Positions 14,816 through 22,064 of a DNA stretch of 33,540 bases are shown here, piece by piece (position 1 is the stretch's first letter; each line of letters starts with the position of its first letter). The position numbers and the translations under genes are program-made. Under the pieces are notes generated by a model. It saw only the letters and a list, made by a program, of their open reading frames with translations. It did no database searches and had not been told where the DNA came from. The DNA comes from Roseomonas sp. KE2513 (GTDB lineage Bacteria; Pseudomonadota; Alphaproteobacteria; Acetobacterales; Acetobacteraceae). The DNA is taken from assembly GCF_016107305.1 (NCBI RefSeq), contig NZ_RCVR01000046.1, positions 1 to 33,540 on the forward strand, written 5' to 3'.

Positions 14816-16579
14816 ATGCCGGAATGGATGGGGGACGGCACGCCGTCCGACAATGCCTCGCTCGAGATGCAGGGCGGCGAGGCAATCGCGCGGATCATTC
14901 GCGCCTTCCATGGTGGGCCGATGTTCGGCATGGGCGGCTTCCAGTTGCTGCCCCTCTACGAGGCGGTGCGCCGCTTCGACATGCCGCACCACCTGATGAA
15001 CGACGAGCGCTCGGCGGTCTTCCTGGCGGATGCCTACGCCAAGGTCTCGGGGCGCGTCGGGCTGGCGGACGCCACCCTCGGGCCGGGCGCGACGAACCTC
15101 GTCACCGGCCTTGCCGAGGCGCTGAACGCGGGTACGCCGATGGTCTGCGTGGTTGGCGACACGCATCGCGACCACTCCTGGAAGAACATGACGCAGGAGT
15201 GCCGTCAGACGGACCTGCTGCGCCCTGTCTGCAAGGAGCTGATCCGTATCGAAGCCATCGCCCGGATCCCCGAGCTGATGCGCCGCGCCTTCATGGTGGC
15301 GACGACCGGACGTCCTGGCCCGGTCGTGGTGGACGTGCCCGAGGACCTGATGCATGCCACTCACACCTTCCAGGCCGACGAGTTCGAGGTCGACGCGATC
15401 AACGAAGCGGCGCCCGCGCTGCGCTGCCGCCCAGACGGCGCGTCCGTCGCGCGCGCCACCGCGCTGCTGGCCAGAGCCCGGCGGCCCTTTATCCTCGCCG
15501 GCGGCGGCGTGCACATTTCGGGCGCGGCGAACGCGCTGACCGCCTTTGCCCGCGCCCACAACATCCCAGTGGCGCACACGTTGACCGGCAAGGGCGCCAT
15601 CCCCTGCACGGACCCACTCAACGCTGGGCTCTTCGGGCGCTACGACCGCATTGCCAACGGGCTGATCGAGGAGGCGGACGTCATCCTCGTTGTCGGCTGC
15701 AAGCTCGGCGAGATCGCGACGAAGCGCTACACCGTGCCGGGTGCGGGCAAAACGATCATCCACCTCGACATCGTGGCCGAGGAGTTCGGCCGTACGCGCC
15801 GCGCCGACGTCCTGCTCTGGGGCGATGCACTGCTCGGCATCGAGGATCTGCACGCGTCGCTCTCGGCCGCTGCGCCCGACATGGCCGCCCGTCACGAAGG
15901 CTACGCTGCTGAGGTGCCATCGCGCATGGCCCGCTGGCTGGAGGAAGTCTCCTCTCGCCTGCAGTCCGACGAGCGCCCGATCAACGTCGCGCGGCTGCTG
16001 ACGGCGATCAACGCCGTGCTGCCGGAGGATGGCATCCTCGTCGCCGATGGTGGCTTCGCGGCGCACTGGGGCGGCCTGCTCTTCGACACCAAGCGCGCGG
16101 GGCGTGGCTTCGTTCCGGACCGCGGCTTCGCCTCCATTGGCTACGGCTTGCCGGGCGCCATGGGCGCGGCGCTCGCCGCCCCGGGCCGGCCCATCCTGTC
16201 GCTGACAGGGGACAGCGGCTTCTGCATGGTGCTGGGCGACTTGGAGACGGCCCGTCGCCTGGAACTCGACATCACCGTCATCGTCGTGAACAACGCGGCG
16301 TCGGGCTATGTGAAGGCGCTGCAGCACCTCGTCTACGGCGCCGGCAACTATCACTCCTCAGATTTGACGGAGGTGGACTTCGCATCCGTCGCGAACGCCT
16401 TCGGCTGCACCGGGATCCGCGTGGAGGATCCGGACGGGATCGAGGACGCGCTGCGGCGCGCAATGGCGATCAAGGGCCCGGTCGTGCTCGACGTCATCGT
16501 CACGCGGGACCCAGCAAAGATGCTTCCCGGTGTGGACAACCGCGCCGCGGTAATCCGCAAGGGCGACCGGATCGCCTAA
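14816..16579 (+). CDS. ThDP-dependent enzyme, acetolactate synthase-like
   Basis: A 587-residue protein with the three-domain build of acetolactate synthase, oxalyl-CoA decarboxylase and sulfoacetaldehyde acetyltransferase. The ATG at 14816 follows GAGGGGAGCGG. The N-terminal Pyr domain carries the catalytic glutamate in MNDERSAVFLADAYAK (Glu64) and LGPGATNLVTGLAEA. A central Rossmann-like domain covers about 200-340. The PP domain holds the ThDP-Mg motif GDSGFCMVLGDLETA with the distal NN pair (about 465-495). The HEQ-type triad of true acetolactate synthases is replaced by NDER, so another 2-oxo acid or a cyclic diketone may be the substrate. It is followed 23 bases later by the Bug-protein gene and is probably controlled by the divergent IclR. 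Confidence 0.88.
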   Translation: MPEWMGDGTPSDNASLEMQGGEAIARIIRAFHGGPMFGMGGFQLLPLYEAVRRFDMPHHLMNDERSAVFLADAYAKVSGRVGLADATLGPGATNLVTGLAEALNAGTPMVCVVGDTHRDHSWKNMTQECRQTDLLRPVCKELIRIEAIARIPELMRRAFMVATTGRPGPVVVDVPEDLMHATHTFQADEFEVDAINEAAPALRCRPDGASVARATALLARARRPFILAGGGVHISGAANALTAFARAHNIPVAHTLTGKGAIPCTDPLNAGLFGRYDRIANGLIEEADVILVVGCKLGEIATKRYTVPGAGKTIIHLDIVAEEFGRTRRADVLLWGDALLGIEDLHASLSAAAPDMAARHEGYAAEVPSRMARWLEEVSSRLQSDERPINVARLLTAINAVLPEDGILVADGGFAAHWGGLLFDTKRAGRGFVPDRGFASIGYGLPGAMGAALAAPGRPILSLTGDSGFCMVLGDLETARRLELDITVIVVNNAASGYVKALQHLVYGAGNYHSSDLTEVDFASVANAFGCTGIRVEDPDGIEDALRRAMAIKGPVVLDVIVTRDPAKMLPGVDNRAAVIRKGDRIA

Positions 16580-16602
16580 CGAGACGCAGCAGGAGACGCC
16601 CC

Positions 16603-17583
16603 ATGACAGACCGCCGCTCCCTCCTCGCCGGCCTCGCCGCCGCGGCTGCCATGCCCGCCCTTGCCCGAGCGCAACCCGCATCCACGTGGCCGGACCGGCC
16701 GGTGCGCCTGATCGTCCCCTACGCCGCCGGGGGGCCGACGGACATCGTGGCGCGGCTGCTGGCAGATCGCCTGTCAGCGACGCTGCCGCAGCGCGTCGTG
16801 GTGGAGAACCGGGCCGGCGGAGGCGCCCTACCGGGGACAGATGCGGTGGCGCGCGCGCCGAAGGACGGCAGCGCGCTGCTCTTCACTACGGTCGTCCACG
16901 CCGTGCACCGCGCCCTGCACGGGAGCCGGCTCACCTTCGATCCGGTGGCAGACTTCGCGCCGGTCGCGCTCATTGGTGTGGTGCCGCAGGTGATCCTCGT
17001 GCCGCCGAACAGCCCTGTCCGCGATATGGCGGGGCTGCTTGCCTTCCTTCGCGCCAGCCACCAAGCCTATGGCAGCAGCGGCGCAGGCGGCTCTTCGCAC
17101 CTCGGCGTCGAGTTGCTGAAGAGCATGACTGGCGTCGCTGCGGAGCATATTCCCTACCGGGGCACCGCCCCGGCCGTTGCCGACCTCATCGCCGGGCGCA
17201 TCGCCCTCGTCATGGACAGCGTGGCCTCTGGCGCGGGCCAGGTGCGCGGCGGCACCCTCCGAGGCATCGCTACCACCGGCTCGCGCCGATCGGAGGCGCT
17301 GCCCGACCTACCCACGGTGGCCGAGACCGTCCCGGGCTTTGAGGCGACCACTTGGAACGCCGTGCTCGCCCCGGCCGGCACACCAGGCGAGATCGTGAGG
17401 GGCGCGTCGACCGCCATTTGGGCAGCGCTGGACGACCCGGCTTCGCAGGCGCGGCTCGCGGAGTTCGGCGTTCAGGTACCACCTCTGGAGGCGCGCACTT
17501 CAGAGGATGCCGGCCGATTTATCGCGGCCGAGACGGCGAAGTGGGAGAACCTCGTGCAGCAGGCCGGTATCCGAGTAGACTGA
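16603..17583 (+). CDS. tripartite tricarboxylate transporter-type substrate-binding protein (Bug/TctC family)
   Basis: A 326-residue periplasmic binding protein. The Tat-like leader (RRSLLAGLAAAAAMPALARA) should be cut near residue 23. The mature start WPDRPVRLIVPYAAGGPTD, then VVENRAGGGALPGTDAVA and YGSSGAGGSSHLGVELLK, are signatures of the Bug family, which binds carboxylates. Membrane partners TctA and TctB are absent from the window, as is common for Bug proteins; it may deliver to a remote TctAB or act as a sensor partner. It lies directly behind the ThDP enzyme in one operon. The 3' end abuts an IS remnant within two bases of the stop but appears complete. Confidence 0.92.
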   Translation: MTDRRSLLAGLAAAAAMPALARAQPASTWPDRPVRLIVPYAAGGPTDIVARLLADRLSATLPQRVVVENRAGGGALPGTDAVARAPKDGSALLFTTVVHAVHRALHGSRLTFDPVADFAPVALIGVVPQVILVPPNSPVRDMAGLLAFLRASHQAYGSSGAGGSSHLGVELLKSMTGVAAEHIPYRGTAPAVADLIAGRIALVMDSVASGAGQVRGGTLRGIATTGSRRSEALPDLPTVAETVPGFEATTWNAVLAPAGTPGEIVRGASTAIWAALDDPASQARLAEFGVQVPPLEARTSEDAGRFIAAETAKWENLVQQAGIRVD

Positions 17584-17584
17584 T

Positions 17585-17770
17585 TGGGCGACTGTCCGCC
17601 GCGTGACCGCGGCATCTCGAGGATCTCCGCACGGCGGCTTAAGGTGGTATGGTCGGGCGCGGCGAGATCGAGACCGAGCAAACGCAGAGTCGAGGCTACC
17701 AGACGCTCGGTCTGGCGCAGCGCCAGATGGGCATTGGCAAGTTGTTTGACGAAAAGGCAAGTTGGGCCGC
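17585..17770 (-). mobile_element. IS5-family transposase fragment (N-terminal part)
   Basis: The minus strand from about 17770 to 17590 reads TCLFVKQLANAHLALRQTE, LVASTLRLLGLDLAAPDHTT and LSRRAEILEMPRSRGG, the well-known segment before the first catalytic Asp of IS5-group transposases. It breaks off at the end of the Bug gene, so the catalytic part is gone. It belongs to a different IS5 subgroup from the element at 18643-19497. Confidence 0.65.
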
Positions 17771-17822
17771 GTGAGTGAGGGGGGCAGGATCAGGAAGCCG
17801 CTTGGGCGCACCTCTCCTGCTG

Positions 17823-18236
17823 CTAGATCCGGAAGGCCTTGGTGCGGGCGCGCCGGTACTCGCTGCCGGTCATCAGGTGCCGGCAAGGACGGAAGTGGCC
17901 GTAGATCATGCTGTGGGCTGAGAGGAACCGCTGGGCCTGCTCAGCCGACTTGAACCATTGCATCTGCCGCTCCCGCCGTCGGGTAGGTCGATGCGAGTTC
18001 TCCGCCCGGTTGTTCAGGTAGCGGCTGCTGCGATGCCGGACTTCGAGTAGGAGTTCGCGCTGAGCGACCCCGTAGCTCTTCAGCCCGTCGGTGATCAGCC
18101 GGCGCGGCTTGTACTTCAGCGCCGCGAGCAGGTGCTTGAAGAATCGCTTGGCCGCACTCCCGTTCCGCCGGTCCTGAACGAGGATGTCCAGCACCACGCC
18201 GTGCTGGTCCACTGCTCGCCAGAGGTAATGTAACAC
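17823..18236 (-). pseudogene. IS6-family transposase, N-terminally truncated
   Basis: About 137 codons of an IS6-type DDE transposase. HYLWRAVDQHGVVLDILVQ, then LITDGLKSYGVAQREL (second Asp) and NRAENSHRPTRRRERQMQWF (catalytic Glu) are clear. The family is about 235 residues, and the N-terminal third with the HTH and the first Asp is missing. The break at about 18240 is where IS1182-type sequence begins. It cannot be active. Confidence 0.8.
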
Positions 18237-18275
18237 GCCGCTTATCCGCAGAAATACCTGATACTGTCGGCGAAT

Positions 18276-18639
18276 TCAGGCGGCTGCTGCCAGAGCCGCA
18301 AATCGGGTCACGCGCGTCTTGGCTCGTGGCAGGCCATCAAGCCAGCGCACTGCGCGGGACACATTGATTGCAGCCGCCGCGCAGGCTTCCTGCAAGCTTG
18401 TCTTCGCCAAGCCGATGTAGCGGCACTGGCGCATCCCGAAAGCGCGTATGCCTTGCGAGAGCGTGCCTTCCACTCCGGCGCGCTTGTTGTAACGCTCAAG
18501 CCAAGTGGGATCTTCCGCCCGGGTCCTCGCAGCCCGTAGCGCCTCGTATTCCTCGCGCTGGTGAAACTGCATGACCCGACGCGCCGTCTTCGCCGAGGCG
18601 CAGGCCGAGCGTGCGGCACAGCCACCACAGTCTGACCGG
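18276..18639 (-). pseudogene. IS1182-family transposase, C-terminal fragment
   Basis: The last about 120 codons of an IS1182-type transposase: the cysteine cluster SDCGGCAARSAC, then YEALRAARTRAEDP, RAGVEGTLSQGIRAFGMRQ and YIGLAKTSLQEACAAAAINV, ending in ALAAAA. The fragment stops abruptly at 18640, exactly where the terminal repeat of the IS5-type element starts. The open frame continues into the IS5 element by chance. Confidence 0.75.
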
Positions 18640-18642
18640 CTA

Positions 18643-19497
18643 AAAACGCCTAACGAAACCGGCTGTTGAGCGTTCTGTGAGGCATGGCGAAGCCCCTGGT
18701 CCCGGATGATCTGTGGTCGGCGATCGAGCCGTTGTTGCCGCGTGAGCGGCCTAAGCCGAAGGGTGGTCGGCCGCGGCTGCCGGATCGGGCGGCGCTGACC
18801 GGCATTCTGTTCGTGCTGCGGTCCGGCCTGCCTTGGGAGATGCTGCCTGCGGAGATGGGCTGCGGCTCTGGGATGAGTTGCTGGCGCAGGCTGCGGGACT
18901 GGCAGGAGGCCGGTGTCTAGGCTGCTTTGCACCGAGCCTTGCTGGAGCGCCTTGAGGCAGCTGGGCAGATCGACTGGCGCCGGGCGGCGCTCGACAGCGC
19001 CAGCATCGCAGCCAAAAGGGGGGCGCGGAAGTCGGGCCGAACCCAACGGATCGCGGCAAGGCGGGCACCAAGCGTCATGTCGTCACGGACGCCCGCGGCA
19101 CGCCGCTTGGCCTGACGCTCAGCGGGGCAAACCGCCACGACAGCCGCATGGCTGGCCCCGACCCTGGATGCCGTGCCGCCGATCCGAACCGGCCATCGTG
19201 GCCGTCCCCGGCGCAGGCCGAGCAAGCTCCACGCCGACAAGGCCTACGACCATCGCCGCTGCCGTCGTGAGTGCCGTGCCCGCGGCATCACCCCGCGCAT
19301 CGCACGCCGCGGGATCGAGAGCAGCACCCATCTCGGACGACACCGCTGGGTTGTCGAGCGCACCTTCGCCTGGCTCGCCTGCTACCGCCGCCTGACCATC
19401 CGGTATGAGCGCCGCATCGACATCCACCTGGCGTTCACAACGCTCGCCTGCGCCCTGGTCTGCCTCGGCCAGATCAGGCGGTTCTGGTAGGTGTTCT
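18643..19497 (+). mobile_element. IS5-family (IS427-group-like) insertion sequence
   Basis: An 855-bp element. Inner terminal repeats AAAACGCCTAACGAAACC and, on the other strand, AGAACACCTACCAGAACC match at most positions. TA flanks both sides (18641-18642 and 19498-19499), the expected target duplication for this group. It lies between an IS1182 fragment and an IS4/IS701-like element, so it landed at or very near their junction. Confidence 0.7.
18684..19490 (+). pseudogene. transposase of the IS5-type element, disrupted
   Basis: The start MAKPLVPDDLWSAIEPLLP and RSGLPWEMLPAEMGCGSGMS are typical of the IS427 group. A TAG at 18918-18920 interrupts the frame, which then continues unchanged (LHRALLERLEAAGQIDWRR), so this is probably Trp to amber. 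At an A4G6 run near 19015-19024 the match moves to a second frame (GPNPTDRGKAGTKRHVVTDA), which may be the group's frameshift site. A third shift near 19148-19152 leads to LHADKAYDHRRCRRECRARG and HRWVVERTFAWLACYRRL with the catalytic Glu. The nonsense codon and last shift make it inactive. Confidence 0.75.
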
Positions 19498-19498
19498 T

Positions 19499-20957
19499 AG
19501 CTGGACTTTGGCCATCAGGCGGCGTGGCCGATGGCGTAGGCCAAGGCGCGCTGTAGGGCCGAGCGGGGTTTTGCGGCGTGGGCGCCGCGCCGTGACGTGA
19601 GCAAACCCTGCTCTCGCCAGATGTGGCGTCGCACGGCGGCGAGGGTGTCGCTGAAGGTCGGACGCGGCTTACCGTACCATGCGCTGCGGGCCGCACTGTT
19701 TCGCTCCGCGGGCCTGAGCCGGCTGGCCAGGAGGGTGACGAGGGAGAACAGCGCGAGCAGGCATGGGGTGGAGCGAGCCATGGCGAGGTCCGACCACTGC
19801 CGCTGGGTTTCGACGCCGAGGTGGGCACGGGTTTCCTGGAAGGTGACCTCCAACTGCCAGCGCTGGACGAACCAGCCCAGGATCTGTTCGGGCGCGCGGT
19901 GTAGGTCGGTGCACAGCAGGGCCTGCGGAGGGAACCTGAGCTGGGGATCGCGAACCAACACCCAGCGGATCGGCACGACGGGCATTCCGCCGTGGCGCCA
20001 GACGGCGGTTGCCGAGCAGATCTCGACCAGGCGCGCGCCCTCGCCGTACCAGCCCTGGACCAGCAGCGGCTGCCAGCGCGTGTCGCGATCCTTCAGCACC
20101 TCGGAAAGGTTCGGGAGCCGTGCGCCCTTGGTGCGAGGTCGGCCGTTGGTTCCGGGCAGCCAGGGTGGCGCCGGGTTGTAGAGCGCTGCATCGAGCCGCA
20201 GGCGCGTTGTGCCGGTGACCTCCTGGTGGGCGAGGGCAGCGAGCAGCTCCAGGGCGGCAAAGCCGCTATCACCGACCACGACGATGTCTCGATGCGGGAG
20301 CCATCGACGGACCTGTAGAACCAGCTGGCGAGCCCAGTCAGTGAGCTTTTTGTGGCGGAGGTCGCGCACCCGGCAGTACCGCTCCGAGGGCGCCAGGGCG
20401 GTGAGGAAGGGAAGTGCCCAGGACCCGCCTGGCCCAGGGGACCGGCGCCAGCAGCATCAGGCTGATCCAGCGCGGGCCAGAGGCCTTGACGAAGTGCCCG
20501 TGCGACGAGCGCACCGGGTCACGGTAGATGCCCATCGCTGAGATCCGATTGCCGCGGCGGCGCTCGATCGTATCGTCGATGCCCAGCACCACCGGCCCGC
20601 TCAGCGCGAAGGTTTCGATTAGCCGCCCCAGCAGGAGGCGCGACGCCGCTCGGGAACTCCAGGCTGCCCGGCTGAGAACCCGGTGGTAGTTCACGAAGTG
20701 CCGTTCCCGGGCGAGCCCGGTGACGCGGAGCAGGCTCGTCACCGTGCGCTTGCCTGGCGCCAGGATAGCTCCGATCAGAAGCACCTCAGCGTGACGCCAA
20801 CTCCGCTGGAAAAAGAGCGGCGCGAAGCTCAGGATCACTGCGGCGAGGCGGGTCGGTAGGCAAAGCATGGCGGCGTCTCTTGGCGGGGACGCATCCACCC
20901 TAGCCGGTCAACCCGCTCCGCCACCTCAGATCCGACTCAAATGGCCAAAGTCGAGCT
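19499..20957 (-). mobile_element. IS4/IS701-like insertion sequence
   Basis: About 1.46 kb bounded by inverted repeats: AGCTGGACTTTGGCCAT at 19499-19515 and its complement ATGGCCAAAGTCGAGCT at 20941-20957, 16 of 17 matching. A single transposase gene fills it on the minus strand. I could not see a clear target duplication because the left side has been rebuilt by the IS5-type insertion. Confidence 0.7.
19515..20898 (-). pseudogene. DDE transposase (IS4/IS701-like), one frameshift
   Basis: The 5' part (20898 to about 20425) has VVLGIDDTIERRRGNRISAM with the first catalytic Asp. The 3' part (from about 20422) has DIVVVGDSGFAALELLAALA with the second Asp, and WQLEVTFQETRAHLGVE with the Glu. One extra C near 20421-20425 separates the frames: without it GRVWALPFLTALAPSERYC would read through. 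The family name is uncertain; the arrangement fits DDE endonucleases of the IS701/IS4 type. The stop codon lies in the terminal repeat. Confidence 0.75.
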
Positions 20958-21009
20958 AAGACGGCGGGCCGGGTGCGTCCACTTCCCCGTCTCTAAGAAC
21001 TCAGATCCG

Positions 21010-21159
21010 TCATGCAGCGGCTATGGCGGCAGGCAGGTCGGTGATTGGCCGAAAGCGGACGGGCGGCTTTGACAGCTGATCCGGTGAAAGCAGAACTCCG
21101 CCGCTCGCCCGCGGGCCGCTAGTTTCGACTCTGACTGAACAATCGTTGCTGTTTGCCAT
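21010..21159 (-). CDS. possible 49-residue ORF of unknown function
   Basis: ATG at 21159 to TGA at 21010, ending SPDQLSKPPVRFRPITDLP followed by AAIAAA. The proline-rich tail resembles C-termini found next to mobile elements, but I cannot name a family. The ribosome site is weak. It may be chance or a remnant. The rest of 20958-21296 shows no other gene. Confidence 0.2.
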   Translation of the reverse strand: MANSNDCSVRVETSGPRASGGVLLSPDQLSKPPVRFRPITDLPAAIAAA

Positions 21160-21296
21160 GCATTATTCGTCACAGGTTCTCTTGGAGAGCAGCGCGGGAA
21201 TACGACGCCGTGAGCGGTTTAACATCTGCTAGCCCGCCCGACCCACGGCATACCGACCAACGTATGAAAGCGTGGCTTATTACATTGCCGATGTCG

Positions 21297-21974
21297 TTAG
21301 TGGCCCCTCTCGTTGCTGATGGTGAGGCGCACAATCTCCACCCCGACGACAGCGCACGCGCAAATAGCAGGGAAGATGACGGCCAAAACGAGGTCGCCTG
21401 AGTCGTTAATTGCCAGTGTGCGGGCCGGCTCAACGAAGAAGTAGACTCCTAAAGCCCAGCCTATCAAAGCAGCCGTGAACCCAGGGAACACTCCCAAAAC
21501 CAGCGTGCCGACAACGATCACTGGCAGGAAGGCGACATAGGAGTGGCCTGGCTCCCAACCTCCGATCGCGACACGTAGCGCGAAGGCGACGAGGACGAGC
21601 CCCGCTGCGCTGGTAAAGCGCCAAGCAGGGGAGGCACGCCGCAAGGCCAGCATGGCTGACGCTATCGTGCCTGCCATTCTGGAAACGCCTTCTCTTCGTC
21701 GAAAGGCCGAAGCACGGCCATTCTCCCATCGCATGCCGGTCGCGGCTCCGAAGCGTACGCCGTGCCCCATGCAGCCGTCGGCGTCCAGGAACACGACTCC
21801 GGCAGTTTCCAATGCCCCTTGGATGGCAGCGCCCGTGTCCGGACGCAGTAGATGATGACCTGCTTCGAAGCCGCGCACAGTGCCGCGGCTTACGCCCGCG
21901 TGCTCGGCCAACTCGTCCTGAGTCCAGTCCAGCAATCCACGTGCAGCGCGGCACTGCTCCGGTGTCAGCGGCAT
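21297..21974 (-). CDS. XRE-type HTH protein fused to a DUF4118-like membrane domain
   Basis: A 225-residue protein of unusual build. Residues 5-60 form an XRE-type HTH (CRAARGLLDWTQDELAEHAG, VSRGTVRGFEAGHHLLRPDT), followed by VFLDADGCMGHGVRF, the ending of the small stand-alone regulators of this type. Then a basic linker and four hydrophobic segments (about 122-139, 146-164, 166-184, 194-215), with FPGFTAALIGWALGVYFFVEP recalling the DUF4118 four-helix domain of KdpD-like kinases. No kinase follows. The start has AGGACGG eight bases upstream. It diverges from a K+/H+ antiporter operon across a 19-bp palindrome, so it may be a membrane-tethered regulator of that operon. A fusion through loss of a stop codon between two old genes (a Met at 100 could be the second start) is the alternative. 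Confidence 0.65.
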   Translation of the reverse strand: MPLTPEQCRAARGLLDWTQDELAEHAGVSRGTVRGFEAGHHLLRPDTGAAIQGALETAGVVFLDADGCMGHGVRFGAATGMRWENGRASAFRRREGVSRMAGTIASAMLALRRASPAWRFTSAAGLVLVAFALRVAIGGWEPGHSYVAFLPVIVVGTLVLGVFPGFTAALIGWALGVYFFVEPARTLAINDSGDLVLAVIFPAICACAVVGVEIVRLTISNERGH

Positions 21975-21993
21975 AGCGCACCGTCCTAAATCA

Positions 21994-22012
21994 GTTGACC
22001 AATTTGGTCAAC
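21994..22012. promoter_or_regulatory. perfect 19-bp palindrome in a divergent promoter
   Basis: GTTGACCAA-T-TTGGTCAAC, nine-base arms with a one-base centre. TTGACC inside it could act as the -35 of the antiporter operon, with TACACG 17 bases later (22018-22023), a weak -10. A mirror arrangement exists on the other strand. The natural ligand is the HTH domain encoded next to it. Confidence 0.65.
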
Positions 22013-22064
22013 GCGAATACACGCCCTTTAACCCATCGCTGGAGAACGAAAGAAGGCTCGAACC

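Noticed and set aside
14717-16354. A 545-codon open frame on the minus strand
   Set aside because: It is antisense to the ThDP enzyme, has no motif, and its composition is that of a complement frame.
18640-19046. Continuation of the IS1182 transposase upstream of 18640
   Set aside because: The open frame goes on, but its sequence is the complement of the IS5-type element, whose terminal repeat starts here.
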